Assembly (NCBI RefSeq): GCF_000321045.1
Contig: NZ_HE578946.1
Location: 553,735-617,734, forward strand
From: Phytobacter massiliensis JC163
Lineage (GTDB): Bacteria > Pseudomonadota > Gammaproteobacteria > Enterobacterales > Enterobacteriaceae
Reading direction: 5' to 3'
DNA: 64,000 nt
Below, piece by piece: positions 50,795 through 61,394 of this stretch (positions are counted from its first letter, which is position 1; each line of letters opens with the position of its first letter). The notes under the pieces are model-generated. The model searched no databases and had not been told where the DNA came from. It worked only from the letters and a program-made list of their open reading frames with translations. A program made the position numbers and the translations under genes.

Positions 50795-51666
50795 TGAAAA
50801 AAGTAATTCTGGCGCTGGCGTTGGGGCTGATGGCGCAGGGGGCAGTGGCGAAAACCCTTAATGTGGTCGCCAGCTTTTCCGTTCTGGGGGATATTGTCGC
50901 TGAAACCGGCGGCGATCGTGTGAAAGTGACCTCGCTGGTAGGACCGGATGGCGATCCGCACACCTTCGAGCCCGGCGCCAGGGATAGCGCGATGCTGAAT
51001 AAAGCGGATGTGGTGGTGGTTAACGGCCTGGGCCTTGAGGGCTGGCTGGACCGGCTGATTAAGGCCTCCGGCTTTAAGGGCGTTGTGGTGGTCGCCTCAG
51101 ACGGCGTCCAGACCCACACGCTTGAAGAAGACGGTCAGACCGTCACCGACCCGCACGCCTGGAACAGCGCGGCAAACGGCGCGCTGTACGCCAGGAACAT
51201 TCTGGCGGCGCTGATCAAGGCCGATCCGCAGGATGAAAAAGCGCTAAAGACGACGGGGGAGGCATACATCACGCAGCTGCAGCAGCTTGATAGCTGGGCG
51301 AAAGCGCAGTTCCGCCCGATACCGCCGCAAAAACGCAAAGTACTGACCAGCCACGACGCATTTGGCTATTTTGGTCGGGCCTACGATGTCACTTTCCTCG
51401 CGCCGCAGGGACTCTCGTCCGAAAGCGAGGCCAGCGCGCAGCAGGTGGCTTCGTTAATTAAACAGATTAAAGCGGACGGCGTGCACAGCTGGTTTATTGA
51501 GAACCAGCTCGACCCGCGTCTGGTCAGGCAGATAGCCGCGGCAACCGGGGCGCAGCCGGGCGGCGAGCTCTATCCGGAAGCGCTGAGCGCGAAGGGCGGC
51601 GAGGCCGACACCTATGCAAAAGCGTTTCGCCATAACGTCACCGTCATCGTCAACAGCATGAAATAA
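50794..51666 (+). CDS. Metal ABC transporter substrate-binding protein
   Basis: 290 residues from the ATG at 50794 (the ATG at 50791 is too close to AAGGAG). Signal peptide MKKVILALALGLMAQGAVA, then a cluster A-I metal-binding protein. Likely ligands are the His in DGDPHTFEP, the His in TDPHAWNS, the His in TSHDAFGYFGRAY and an acidic residue near LYPEAL. It lacks the His-rich loop of E. coli ZnuA, so it is closer to AztC- or Mn-type proteins. With the Zur-like operator, zinc is the best guess. The operon is absent between mltB and pncC in E. coli K-12. Confidence 0.88.
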   Translation: MKKVILALALGLMAQGAVAKTLNVVASFSVLGDIVAETGGDRVKVTSLVGPDGDPHTFEPGARDSAMLNKADVVVVNGLGLEGWLDRLIKASGFKGVVVVASDGVQTHTLEEDGQTVTDPHAWNSAANGALYARNILAALIKADPQDEKALKTTGEAYITQLQQLDSWAKAQFRPIPPQKRKVLTSHDAFGYFGRAYDVTFLAPQGLSSESEASAQQVASLIKQIKADGVHSWFIENQLDPRLVRQIAAATGAQPGGELYPEALSAKGGEADTYAKAFRHNVTVIVNSMK

Positions 51667-51674
51667 CTCTCCCG

Positions 51675-51697
51675 AGCCAGCCTGGGCTGGCTTTTTT
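51675..51697 (+). terminator. Intrinsic terminator of the metal ABC operon
   Basis: AGCCAGCC-TG-GGCTGGCT followed by five T's, right after the binding-protein stop. Confidence 0.92.
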
Positions 51698-51787
51698 CGG
51701 AAGCCTCCTCGTAAATCTTCACTCCCGCCCCCACCTTTACGCTGAAAGTGCTATCTTTTGCGCCACGGTTATTGGACAGGAGTCAAC

Positions 51788-52285
51788 ATGACTGACAGCG
51801 AATTAATGCAGTTGAGCGAGCGCATCGGTCGGGCGCTGAAAGCGCGCAGAGCGAGCGTCACCACGGCGGAATCCTGCACCGGCGGCTGGGTGGCGAAAGT
51901 CATTACCGATATTGCCGGTAGCTCCGCCTGGTTTGAACGCGGTTTCGTCACCTACAGTAATGAGGCGAAATCGCAAATGATCGGCGTGAAGCCAGAGACG
52001 CTGGCGGCGCACGGCGCGGTCAGCGAACCGGTGGTGGTAGAGATGGCGATTGGCGCGCTAAAAGCGGCGCGAGCTGACTATGCTATTTCAATCAGCGGCA
52101 TTGCCGGGCCGGACGGCGGCAGCGACGATAAGCCCGTCGGCACGGTGTGGTTTGGCTTCGCAAGCGTCAGCGGGCAGGGCATTACCCGCCGGGAATGTTT
52201 CCCCGGCGATCGTGAGGCGGTACGCCGTCAGGCGACGGCTTATGCCCTGCAAACCCTGTGGCAACATTTTCTACAAAACACTTGA
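51788..52285 (+). CDS. pncC: NMN deamidase PncC
   Basis: 165 residues from the ATG at 51788 (MTDSELMQLSERIGRAL). It hydrolyses nicotinamide mononucleotide to nicotinic acid mononucleotide, recycling pyridine nucleotides. The CinA C-terminal domain motifs TTAESCTGGWVAKVITDI and SISGIAGPDGGSDDKPVGTVW are present. Same length as the E. coli protein (formerly YgaD), just upstream of recA. Confidence 0.95.
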   Translation: MTDSELMQLSERIGRALKARRASVTTAESCTGGWVAKVITDIAGSSAWFERGFVTYSNEAKSQMIGVKPETLAAHGAVSEPVVVEMAIGALKAARADYAISISGIAGPDGGSDDKPVGTVWFGFASVSGQGITRRECFPGDREAVRRQATAYALQTLWQHFLQNT

Positions 52286-52287
52286 GA

Positions 52288-52307
52288 TACTGTATGACTA
52301 TACAGTA
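52288..52307. promoter_or_regulatory. LexA box (SOS) of recA
   Basis: TACTGTATGACTATACAGTA contains CTGT-N8-ACAG and is a fully symmetric-ended SOS box 70 bases before the recA ATG. Cleavage of LexA after DNA damage should induce recA and recX. Confidence 0.95.
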
Positions 52308-52310
52308 TAA

Positions 52311-53441
<1,131 letters not shown>

Positions 53442-53460
53442 TAATCTGAGTAATAATTAA

Positions 53461-53489
53461 GGGCTGCTGATGCAGCCCTTTTCGTTTTT
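53461..53489 (+). terminator. recA terminator / recA-recX attenuator
   Basis: GGGCTGC-TGAT-GCAGCCC followed by TTTTCGTTTTT. In E. coli a hairpin here lets only a fraction of transcripts read into recX, keeping RecX low. Confidence 0.92.
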
Positions 53490-53507
53490 ATGCTGGCAGG
53501 AAAAAAG

Positions 53508-54008
53508 ATGACCGACAACACCCCTCGCCGCTCTGGCTATGCCCGTCTGCTCGACCGCGCCCTGCGCATCCTGGCGATGCGCGACCACGCCGAACAAGAA
53601 CTGCGGCGCAAACTTACCGCTCCGATAATGACCAAAAACGGGCTGGAGAAGCCGGACGCCGACCCGGATGACGTTGAAAAAGTGGTGGCCTGGTGCATGG
53701 AGAGTCACTATCTGGATGATGAGCGCTTTGCCCGCCAGTTCATCGCCAGCCGCAGCCGCAAGGGCTATGGCCCGTCACGTATCCGCCAGGAGCTGGGGCA
53801 AAAAGGGGTGACGCGGGAAGTCAGCGAAACGGCGATGCGCGAATGCGATATCGACTGGTGCGAGCTGGCGCGACAGCAGGCGCAGCGTAAATTTGGCGAG
53901 CCTTTGCCGACCCACTTTGCAGAGAAAGCGAAAGTGCAGCGCTTTTTACTCTACCGCGGTTATTTGCTGGAGGATATTCAGGAAATCTGGCGAAATTTTA
54001 CCGCTTGA
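53508..54008 (+). CDS. recX: RecA regulatory protein RecX
   Basis: 166 residues from the ATG at 53508 ([19 protein letters not shown]). Helical three-domain protein that blocks RecA filament extension. [12 protein letters not shown] and [31 protein letters not shown] are the conserved helices. Position directly after the recA hairpin matches E. coli. Confidence 0.96.
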   Translation: MTDNTPRRSGYARLLDRALRILAMRDHAEQELRRKLTAPIMTKNGLEKPDADPDDVEKVVAWCMESHYLDDERFARQFIASRSRKGYGPSRIRQELGQKGVTREVSETAMRECDIDWCELARQQAQRKFGEPLPTHFAEKAKVQRFLLYRGYLLEDIQEIWRNFTA

Positions 54009-54136
54009 GCGCATACGGGATTTTACTTCGCTGACAAGAAAACTTATCTTATTCCCACTTTTTCCAGTAGCGGGCGGTTTTTTGTGAAAGGACGCGACCT
54101 GCTACGCTATTTCGTTAGCTTGATTTCAGGATAATT

Positions 54137-56764
54137 ATGAGCAAGAGCACCGCTGAGATCCGTCAGGCGTTTCTCGATTTTTTCCATAGCAAGGGCCATC
54201 AGGTAGTTGCTAGCAGCTCCCTTGTGCCGAATAACGACCCGACTCTGCTGTTTACCAACGCCGGGATGAATCAGTTCAAAGATGTCTTTCTTGGGCTCGA
54301 TAAGCGTAATTATTCCCGCGCGACCACCGCACAACGCTGCGTACGCGCAGGCGGTAAACACAATGACCTGGAAAACGTCGGTTACACCGCGCGTCACCAT
54401 ACCTTCTTCGAAATGCTGGGCAACTTCAGCTTTGGCGATTACTTCAAACACGATGCGATTCAATATGCGTGGGAGCTGTTAACCGGTGAAAACTGGTTCA
54501 ACCTGCCGAAAGATCGTCTGTGGGTGACCGTCTATGAAACCGATGACGAAGCCTACGAAATCTGGGAAAAAGAGGTGGGTATCCCACGCGAGCGCATTAT
54601 TCGCATCGGCGATAACAAGGGCGCTCCCTACGCCTCTGACAACTTCTGGCAGATGGGCGATACCGGTCCGTGCGGCCCGTGCACCGAGATTTTCTACGAT
54701 CATGGCGATCATATCTGGGGTGGCCCTCCGGGAAGCCCGGAAGAAGACGGCGATCGCTACATTGAGATCTGGAACATCGTCTTCATGCAGTTCAACCGTC
54801 AGGCTGACGGCACGATGGAGCCGCTGCCGAAACCTTCCGTCGATACCGGGATGGGGCTGGAGCGCATCACGGCGGTTCTGCAGCATGTGAACTCCAACTA
54901 CGAAATCGATCTGTTTAGCAAACTTATCAAAGCGGTGGCCGACGTTACCGGCGCGACCGATTTGAGCAATAAATCCCTGCGCGTTATCGCGGACCATATT
55001 CGTTCCTGCGCTTTCCTGATCGCAGACGGCGTTATCCCGTCGAACGAAAACCGTGGTTATGTGCTGCGCCGTATCATTCGTCGCGCAATCCGTCACGGCA
55101 ACATGCTGGGCGCGAAAGAAACCTTCTTCTACAAGCTGGTTGGGCCGCTGCTTGACGTCATGGGTTCTGCGGGCGAAGAGCTTAAACGCCAGCAGGCGCA
55201 GGTTGAGCAGGTACTGAAAACCGAAGAAGAGCAGTTTGCTCGTACCCTGGAGCGCGGACTGGCGCTGCTGGACGAAGAGCTGGCGAAGCTGACCGGCGAT
55301 ACGCTGGATGGCGAAACGGCTTTCCGCCTGTATGACACCTACGGTTTCCCGGTAGACCTGACGGCGGATGTGTGCCGTGAGCGCAACATCAAAGTCGACG
55401 AGGCTGGTTTTGAGGCCGCGATGGAAGAGCAGCGCCGTCGCGCGCGTGAATCCAGCGGTTTCGGCGCGGACTATAACGCGATGATCCGCGTTGACAGCGC
55501 CTCTGAATTTAAAGGCTACGACCATCTGGAACTGACCGGCAAAGTGACCGGCCTGTTTGTGGACGGAAAAGCCGTAGAGGTGGTTAACGCAGGGCAGGAC
55601 GCTGTCGTCGTGCTGGATCAGACGCCGTTCTACGCAGAATCTGGCGGCCAGGTTGGCGATAAGGGCGAACTGAAAGGTAACGGCTTCACCTTTAGCGTTT
55701 CCGATACGCAGAAATATGGCCAGGCGATTGGTCATACGGGCAAAGTTGTCTCCGGCTCGCTGAAAGTAGGCGATGGCGTTAAGGCCGAAGTGGATGAGGC
55801 GCGTCGTTTACGTATCCGCCTGAACCACTCCGCGACCCACCTGATGCACGCGGCGCTGCGCCAGGTGCTCGGTACGCACGTCGCGCAGAAAGGTTCGCTG
55901 GTGAATGACAAAGCGCTGCGCTTTGACTTCTCACACTTTGAAGCGATGAAACCGTCCGAAATCCGCGCGGTAGAAGATCTGGTCAACGCACAAATCCGCC
56001 GTAATTTGCCTGTCGAAACCAATATCATGGATATTGATGCAGCCAGAGCAACGGGCGCAATGGCGCTGTTCGGTGAAAAATACGACGATCGCGTGCGCGT
56101 ATTGCGCATGGGCGACTTCTCTACCGAATTGTGCGGTGGTACGCACGCTGCGCGCACCGGCGATATTGGCCTGTTCCATATCGTTTCCGAGTCCGGTACT
56201 GCGGCAGGCGTTCGCCGTATTGAAGCGGTGACGGGCGAGGGGGCCATTGCCGCCCTGCACGCGCAAAGCGATCAGTTACACGATATCGCCCAGCTGTTGA
56301 AAGGCGATAGCGCGAATCTGGGTGATAAAGTACGTTCCGCGCTGGAGCGTACCCGTCAACTGGAAAAAGAGATACAACAGCTGAAAGAACAGCAGGCCGC
56401 TCTGGAGAGCGTCAGCCTGTCCGGGAAGGCTGAAGAAATCAACGGCGTTAAACTCCTGGTCAGCGAGCTGACTGGCGTTGAACCGAAGATGCTGCGTACC
56501 ATGGTGGACGATCTGAAGAACCAGCTGGGTTCTGCGATTATTGTTCTCGCCACAGTGGCAGAAGGTAAGGTTTCTCTGATTGCGGGGGTCTCTAAGGATG
56601 TGACCGATCGCGTGAAAGCAGGGGAGCTTGTTGGAATGGTTGCCCAGCAGGTCGGCGGCAAAGGCGGCGGCCGTCCGGATATGGCGCAGGCTGGCGGCAC
56701 GGACGTGGCGGCACTTCCGGCTGCACTTGCCAGCGTGAAAGGCTGGGTAAGCGCGAAACTGTAA
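54137..56764 (+). CDS. alaS: Alanyl-tRNA synthetase
   Basis: 875-residue class II synthetase. Motif 1/2 regions are in the first 250 residues ([25 protein letters not shown]). The editing domain has zinc ligands in [14 protein letters not shown] and [17 protein letters not shown], and removes Ser and Gly from tRNA-Ala. A C-terminal oligomerisation domain ends with [11 protein letters not shown]. Length is typical (E. coli 876). Confidence 0.98.
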   Translation: MSKSTAEIRQAFLDFFHSKGHQVVASSSLVPNNDPTLLFTNAGMNQFKDVFLGLDKRNYSRATTAQRCVRAGGKHNDLENVGYTARHHTFFEMLGNFSFGDYFKHDAIQYAWELLTGENWFNLPKDRLWVTVYETDDEAYEIWEKEVGIPRERIIRIGDNKGAPYASDNFWQMGDTGPCGPCTEIFYDHGDHIWGGPPGSPEEDGDRYIEIWNIVFMQFNRQADGTMEPLPKPSVDTGMGLERITAVLQHVNSNYEIDLFSKLIKAVADVTGATDLSNKSLRVIADHIRSCAFLIADGVIPSNENRGYVLRRIIRRAIRHGNMLGAKETFFYKLVGPLLDVMGSAGEELKRQQAQVEQVLKTEEEQFARTLERGLALLDEELAKLTGDTLDGETAFRLYDTYGFPVDLTADVCRERNIKVDEAGFEAAMEEQRRRARESSGFGADYNAMIRVDSASEFKGYDHLELTGKVTGLFVDGKAVEVVNAGQDAVVVLDQTPFYAESGGQVGDKGELKGNGFTFSVSDTQKYGQAIGHTGKVVSGSLKVGDGVKAEVDEARRLRIRLNHSATHLMHAALRQVLGTHVAQKGSLVNDKALRFDFSHFEAMKPSEIRAVEDLVNAQIRRNLPVETNIMDIDAARATGAMALFGEKYDDRVRVLRMGDFSTELCGGTHAARTGDIGLFHIVSESGTAAGVRRIEAVTGEGAIAALHAQSDQLHDIAQLLKGDSANLGDKVRSALERTRQLEKEIQQLKEQQAALESVSLSGKAEEINGVKLLVSELTGVEPKMLRTMVDDLKNQLGSAIIVLATVAEGKVSLIAGVSKDVTDRVKAGELVGMVAQQVGGKGGGRPDMAQAGGTDVAALPAALASVKGWVSAKL

Positions 56765-56784
56765 TAATTACAAAGCGGATGCAG

Positions 56785-56813
56785 ACGCCATAACCTTACG
56801 GTTGTGGCGTTCT
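56785..56813 (+). terminator. alaS terminator hairpin
   Basis: ACGCCATAACC-TTAC-GGTTGTGGCGT followed by TCTT, 20 bases after the alaS stop; a long stem with one mismatch. Confidence 0.75.
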
Positions 56814-57005
56814 TGCCAGTACGCTATTGAAAACGATAAAGTCAGGTTGAAGTTGAGTATATCGGCTAAACTTACGTCTAACAGAATGTGATGCCGTGAC
56901 TGCTTACACATTACGTGTTTGTCATCGCTTACTTTTTGGCGTTATATGATGGAGAATGCCGGGATACGAGAGACCCGACTCTTTTAATCTTTCAAGGAGC
57001 AAAGA

Positions 57006-57191
57006 ATGCTGATTCTGACTCGTCGAGTTGGTGAGACCCTCATGATTGGGGATGAGGTCACTGTGACTGTTTTAGGAGTTAAGGGTAACCAGGTGCGTAT
57101 TGGTGTTAACGCCCCTAAAGAGGTATCCGTTCACCGTGAAGAGATCTACCAGCGTATCCAGGCTGAAAAATCACAGCAGTCCAGTTATTGA
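57006..57191 (+). CDS. csrA: Carbon storage regulator CsrA
   Basis: 61-residue RNA-binding dimer that controls translation of GGA-containing messages (glycogen, motility, biofilm). [20 protein letters not shown] and [14 protein letters not shown] are the invariant strands and RNA-contact helix. AAGGAG precedes the ATG. The 240 bases upstream hold its promoters. Confidence 0.98.
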
Positions 57192-57199
57192 TATTACCG

Positions 57200-57222
57200 C
57201 GTCTCGCCGCAATGGCGAGACG
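57200..57222 (+). terminator. csrA terminator hairpin
   Basis: CGTCTCGCC-GCAAT-GGCGAGACG shortly after the csrA stop. The following 190 bases to the tRNA promoter hold no gene that I can support. Confidence 0.75.
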
Positions 57223-57419
57223 CAGCGTCTTTCTGAATTATCCTCTCCCTGCGTTACTCTTTTATTGCACCCCTTTAAACAACCGCTTTCCTTTGATGGC
57301 CACCCGGTTCTGCCAGGGGCGTCGCTGCCTGATTTCTGCTGAGAAAACATCCTTTTTGCGGATTTAACCGGCTAATTGTCTGCGAAGTGTGCAAACGATT
57401 CAGGGGCTGGAAAAATTGT

Positions 57420-57447
57420 TTGACTTATAAGTCCCAGAAAGTAATAT
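57420..57447 (+). promoter_or_regulatory. Stable-RNA promoter of the serV-arg tRNA operon
   Basis: TTGACT (57420-57425), 16-base spacer, TAATAT (57442-57447), then a GC-rich GTGCGCC discriminator typical of stringently controlled tRNA promoters. Confidence 0.85.
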
Positions 57448-57508
57448 GTGCGCCACGCAGCGACGATGAGCAGAAACAAGTTCTTCGAAGCACTCGTAAG
57501 AGGCGTGT

Positions 57509-57601
57509 GGTGAGGTGGCCGAGAGGCTGAAGGCGCTCCCCTGCTAAGGGAGTATGCGGTCAAAAGCTGCATCCGGGGTTCGAATCCCCGCCTCACCGCC
57601 A
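57509..57601 (+). tRNA. serV: tRNA-Ser(GCU)
   Basis: 93-base class II tRNA with a long variable arm. Acceptor arms GGTGAGG/CCTCACC, anticodon loop CTGCTAA giving anticodon GCU, and an encoded GCCA end. Essentially identical to E. coli serV and first in the tRNA operon. Confidence 0.97.
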
Positions 57602-57604
57602 TTT

Positions 57605-57681
57605 GCATCCGTAGCTCAGCTGGATAGAGTACTCGGCTACGAACCGAGCGGTCGGAGGTTCGAATCCTCCCGGATGCACCA
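57605..57681 (+). tRNA. argV: tRNA-Arg(ACG), first copy
   Basis: 77 bases; acceptor arms GCATCCG/CGGATGC, anticodon ACG (read as ICG after deamination), T-loop GTTCGAATC, encoded CCA. Three bases after serV. E. coli has four copies (argQZYV) here; only two full copies are present. Confidence 0.97.
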
Positions 57682-57814
57682 TATTCTCCTTGCTTTCAGC
57701 AATGAAGGTGTGGATGAGGTGGCGGTAATAACCGCAAGCACCAGGGGGATAACGTTGCTTTAGCAACGGCCCGAAGGGCGAGCCGCAAGGCGAGTAATCC
57801 TCCCGGATGCACCA
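57682..57814 (+). repeat. tRNA-linked repeat, unit A
   Basis: 133 bases after the first tRNA-Arg, ending with a copy of the tRNA 3' end (AATCCTCCCGGATGCACCA, 57796-57814). It contains a GTTGC-TTTA-GCAAC hairpin. It resembles the rtT repeats known downstream of E. coli tyrT, which also end in a tRNA 3' copy. Confidence 0.8.
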
Positions 57815-57876
57815 TCTTACTTAGGTATGGCGTTTACGCGGTACTTAGTATCAGCAGTGAAATAGTAAGTCCCGAT

Positions 57877-57953
57877 GCATCCGTAGCTCAGCTGGATAGA
57901 GTACTCGGCTACGAACCGAGCGGTCGGAGGTTCGAATCCTCCCGGATGCACCA
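57877..57953 (+). tRNA. argY: tRNA-Arg(ACG), second copy
   Basis: 77 bases, identical in sequence to the first tRNA-Arg(ACG) copy, including the encoded CCA. Preceded by a 62-base spacer after repeat unit A. Confidence 0.96.
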
Positions 57954-58075
57954 TATTCTCCACGCTTTCAGCAATGAAGGTGTAGACGAGGTAGCGGTAA
58001 TCACCGCAGGCACCAGGAAGGATAACGTTGCTTTAGCAACGACCCCAAAGACAAGTCATCCTCCCGGATGCACCA
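57954..58075 (+). repeat. tRNA-linked repeat, unit B
   Basis: 122 bases, about 80% like unit A, with the same hairpin GTTGC-TTTA-GCAAC, again ending in an 18-base tRNA 3' copy (58058-58075). Some 11 bases are lost near its end compared with unit A. Confidence 0.8.
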
Positions 58076-58181
58076 TCCCCCTGATACTTCACAACATTCC
58101 CCAGACTTTTTTATTGGCAACCTGCTCATTTCCTTATACTTTATCCCTGTATTGACCAGAAAGTTGCAAGGAGAGGATTCC

Positions 58182-58496
58182 ATGAGAGGGTTTAAAGCAT
58201 TTTCGGCATTTTGCGCAATGCTGCTTATGGCCGTATCGCTGGCGGGCTGTGCGGGCTCGTCCACCAAAGAAAGTACCGGCGGCTATATTGATGACACCGT
58301 CATTACCACAAAAGTGAAAGCGGCGCTGTTCAACGACAAGAGCATCAAATCTTCTGAAATCAGCGTTGAAACTTTTAAAGGCCGCGTACAGCTGAGCGGC
58401 TTCGTCTCTTCATCGCAAAGCGCGAACCGTGCCGTTGAAGTGACGCGCAGAGTGCAGGGCGTGCGCGTGGTTGAAAACGACCTGCGTATCAAATAG
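58182..58496 (+). CDS. BON-domain lipoprotein
   Basis: 104 residues from the ATG at 58182 (CAAGGAGAGG upstream). Signal peptide with lipobox LAGC near residue 25, then one BON domain (DDTVITTKVKAALFNDKSIKSSEISVETFKGRVQLSGFVSS region). BON domains bind phospholipid or link to the envelope, as in OsmY and DolP. It is a small OsmY-like periplasmic-facing lipoprotein. It sits between the tRNA operon and yqaB, where E. coli K-12 has no such gene. Confidence 0.88.
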   Translation: MRGFKAFSAFCAMLLMAVSLAGCAGSSTKESTGGYIDDTVITTKVKAALFNDKSIKSSEISVETFKGRVQLSGFVSSSQSANRAVEVTRRVQGVRVVENDLRIK

Positions 58497-58615
58497 CAGC
58501 ATATCTCTGCTTACAAGGCGCCTGCGGGCGCCTTTGTCATATCAGCGGTCAGCAGCGACAAAAGAGGCCTTTTACGCTACAGTAGCTTCTTTGTTATCCG
58601 GTCGGCGGGAGCACG

Positions 58616-59182
58616 ATGTACGAACAATATCAGGGTTTGATTTTTGACATGGATGGCACCATCCTGGATACCGAACCAACACATCGCAAAGCCTGGGGCG
58701 AGGTTTTAAAGCACTACGGAATGCGTTACGAGCCTGAGGCGTTGATCGGGCTAAACGGTTCGCCAACCTGGCGGATTGCTCAGTTCATCATTGAGATGAA
58801 TCACGCCGATCTTGATCCCTACCTGCTGGCCCAGGAGAAAACCGACGCGGTCAGAGCTATGCTGCTGGACACCGTCCGGCCCTTACCGCTGATTGATGTG
58901 GTAAAGGAGTGGTATGGACGTCGTCCTCTCGCGGTTGGCACCGGCAGCGAAGCCGCTATCGCCGAAGCGCTGTTAGCCCATCTCAATTTACGGCAGTATT
59001 TCGATGCCGTGGTCGCAGCTGACCATGTCCAAAACCACAAGCCTGCGCCGGATACCTTTTTGCTTTGCGCTGAACGCATCGGCGTCGCGCCGCAGCATTG
59101 TGTGGTATTTGAGGACGCGGACTTTGGCCTGCAGGCAGCTCGCGCGGCGGGCATGGATGCGGTGGACGTGCGTCTGTTGTGA
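58616..59182 (+). CDS. yqaB: Fructose-1-phosphate phosphatase YqaB
   Basis: 188-residue HAD-superfamily phosphatase. Motif I is FDMDGTILDTEPTH, motif II GTGSEAA, and motif IV VVFEDADFGLQAARAAGMD. E. coli YqaB acts on fructose 1-phosphate and 6-phosphogluconate. It shares a GTGA overlap with yqaA. Confidence 0.95.
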   Translation: MYEQYQGLIFDMDGTILDTEPTHRKAWGEVLKHYGMRYEPEALIGLNGSPTWRIAQFIIEMNHADLDPYLLAQEKTDAVRAMLLDTVRPLPLIDVVKEWYGRRPLAVGTGSEAAIAEALLAHLNLRQYFDAVVAADHVQNHKPAPDTFLLCAERIGVAPQHCVVFEDADFGLQAARAAGMDAVDVRLL

Positions 59183-59606
59183 GTGACGGGCTGTCGCTTC
59201 TTTCTCTGTTCGCCAGTAGTTTTCTTAGCGCCACGCTGCTGCCCGGAAGCTCCGAGGCAGTGCTGGTGGGAATGCTACTTTCCGGCATAAGTAAGCCATG
59301 GATTCTGGTATTAATAGCAACAATGGGTAATAGCCTTGGAGGGCTGACTAACGTTATTCTTGGGCGTTTCTTTCCGTTACGTGAGAAATCGCGCTGGCAG
59401 GAAAAAGCGACAGGCTGGCTAAGACGCTATGGCGCAGCCACACTGTTACTCAGCTGGATGCCTGTAATGGGCGATTTACTGTGCCTGCTGGCGGGATGGA
59501 TGCGCATCCCCTGGGGGCCCGTTGTGTTTTTTTGTGCCTTGGAAAGGCGTTACGCTATGTGCTGGTCGCGGGCGTAACGCTACAGGGTATGACGTGGTGG
59601 CACTAA
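59179..59606 (+). pseudogene. yqaA: DedA/SNARE-like membrane protein YqaA, frameshifted near the end
   Basis: GTG start at 59179 (M-SDGLSLLSLFASSFLSATLLPG). The frame reads like E. coli YqaA up to WGPVVFF, then shifts at a run of seven T's (59527-59533) to an unrelated end and stops at 59577. With eight T's the frame would give LCLGKALRYVLVAGVTLQGMTWWH and stop at 59606, matching the family. So one T is missing. YqaA is an inner-membrane protein of the VTT/DedA group with unknown role. The lost end is about 23 residues. Confidence 0.92.
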
Positions 59607-59700
59607 TTGGACGGAGTAAGTGACCTCAGGGCTGTGACAGCTCAACGTCAACCATTACAATTATGCTTAATAAAATGATTTTTACAGGCGGGAGGTCAAT

Positions 59701-61245
59701 TTGATCCCGGACGTATCGCAGGCGCTGGCCTGGCTGGAAAACCATCCTCAGGCTTTAAAGGGGATACAACGCGGGCTTGAGCGCGAAACGCTGCGCGTCA
59801 ACGCCGATGGCACGCTGGCAACCACCGGCCATCCGCGCGAGCTTGGCTCGGCGCTCACGCACAAATGGATTACCACTGATTTCGCCGAAGCGCTGCTGGA
59901 GTTCATAACGCCGGTAGATGGCGACATCGACCACATGCTGACGATCATGCGCGATATCCACCGCCACACGGCGCGTGAGATTGGCGATGAACGCATGTGG
60001 CCGCTGAGCATGCCTTGCTATATTGAAAACGGGCAGGATATTGAGCTGGCGCAGTACGGCAGCTCAAATATTGGTCGCCTGAAAACGCTCTACCGCGAGG
60101 GGCTCAAAAACCGTTATGGCGCGCTGATGCAGACCATCTCTGGCGTGCACTATAACTTTTCGCTGCCGATGGCCTTCTGGCAGGCGAAATGCGGCAACAC
60201 GGATAAAGAATCCGTGTCGGACGGCTACTTCCGCGTTATCCGCAACTACTACCGCTTTGGTTGGGTGATTCCCTATCTGTTCGGCGCTTCTCCGGCCATT
60301 TGCTCCTCCTTCTTACAGGGTAAGCCAACTACGCTGCCGTTCGAGAAGACGCCGGGCGGCATGTATTATCTGCCTTATGCTACCTCGCTGCGCTTAAGCG
60401 ACCTTGGCTACACCAATAAATCACAGAGCAATCTGGGCATTACCTTCAACGACCTTCATGGCTACGTGGAAGCGCTCAAGCGCGCCATCAAAACGCCGTC
60501 TGAAGAGTACGCGAAGATAGGGGTAGAAAAAGAGGGCAAATACCTGCAGATCAATACCAATATTCTGCAGATTGAAAACGAGCTCTATGCGCCGATTCGT
60601 CCGAAACGGGTGACCCGCAGCGGCGAAGCGCCTTCAGACGCGCTGCTACGCGGCGGCATTGAGTATATCGAAGTGCGCTCGCTGGATATCAACCCCTTCA
60701 CGCCGATCGGTGTGGATGAGCAGCAGGTGCGCTTCCTGGACCTGTTTATGGTCTGGTGCGCGCTGGCCGAGGCGCCGGAGATGAGCAGCGACGAACTGCT
60801 CTGTACCCGTACTAACTGGAACCGTGTTATCCTGGAAGGGCGCAAGCCTGGCCTGACGCTGGGTATTGGCTGCGAAACCGCCCAGTTCCCGCTGCAGCAG
60901 GTGGGCAAAGATCTGTTCCGCGACCTTAAACGCGTCGCGCAGACGCTGGACAGCCTGTACGGCGATAACCATTACGAAAAAGTTTGCGATGAACTGCTGG
61001 CCTGCTTCGACGATCCTGAACTGACCTTCTCGGCGCGCATATTGCGCTCGATGATTGACAATGGCATTGGCGGCACAGGCAAAGCGCTGGCGGATCGGTA
61101 TCGTTCTATGCTGCGCGAAGAGCCGCTGGAAATTATCAGCGAAGATGATTTCAGTAAAGAACGCGATGCGTCGTGGGCGAAACAGCAAGAAATTGAAGCG
61201 GCGGATAGCGAAACATTTGAGGCGTTGCTGGCAAGACACGCCTGA
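59701..61245 (+). CDS. gshA: Glutamate-cysteine ligase
   Basis: 514 residues, starting at a TTG (59701) with GGGAGGT upstream; E. coli gshA also uses TTG. It joins glutamate and cysteine in the first step of glutathione synthesis. [13 protein letters not shown] at the N-terminus, [10 protein letters not shown] and [14 protein letters not shown] are ATP and substrate regions of the proteobacterial family. Confidence 0.97.
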   Translation: MIPDVSQALAWLENHPQALKGIQRGLERETLRVNADGTLATTGHPRELGSALTHKWITTDFAEALLEFITPVDGDIDHMLTIMRDIHRHTAREIGDERMWPLSMPCYIENGQDIELAQYGSSNIGRLKTLYREGLKNRYGALMQTISGVHYNFSLPMAFWQAKCGNTDKESVSDGYFRVIRNYYRFGWVIPYLFGASPAICSSFLQGKPTTLPFEKTPGGMYYLPYATSLRLSDLGYTNKSQSNLGITFNDLHGYVEALKRAIKTPSEEYAKIGVEKEGKYLQINTNILQIENELYAPIRPKRVTRSGEAPSDALLRGGIEYIEVRSLDINPFTPIGVDEQQVRFLDLFMVWCALAEAPEMSSDELLCTRTNWNRVILEGRKPGLTLGIGCETAQFPLQQVGKDLFRDLKRVAQTLDSLYGDNHYEKVCDELLACFDDPELTFSARILRSMIDNGIGGTGKALADRYRSMLREEPLEIISEDDFSKERDASWAKQQEIEAADSETFEALLARHA

Positions 61246-61258
61246 CAGAAAAGAAAAA

Positions 61259-61276
61259 GGCCACATTACTGTGGCC
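61259..61276 (+). terminator. gshA terminator
   Basis: GGCCACA-TTAC-TGTGGCC with A's before and AAATTTC after, shortly downstream of the gshA stop. Confidence 0.85.
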
Positions 61277-61394
61277 AAATTTCATCTCTGAAAACAGGGA
61301 TGATGATAACAAATGCGCGTCTTTCATATACTCAGACTCGCGTTGAAAAGAAGAGTTCAATTTATTTTAAAAAAATCACTGCGGAGGTGACTAA

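Noticed and set aside
54479..55735. A 418-codon open frame antisense to alaS
   Set aside because: Antisense shadow of a highly conserved gene; composition is His/Phe/Arg-rich with no family match.
57554..58155. Open frames across the tRNA genes (for example MRSKAASGVRIPASPP... and MHHILHAFSNEGVDE...)
   Set aside because: They translate through tRNA-Ser and tRNA-Arg sequences and the tRNA-linked repeats. The similarity between copies comes from the duplicated DNA, so a protein is not supported.
59527..59533. Programmed ribosomal frameshift at the T7 run in yqaA
   Set aside because: The family encodes the full end in a single frame elsewhere, and no stimulatory structure is evident. Mutation or read error is simpler.
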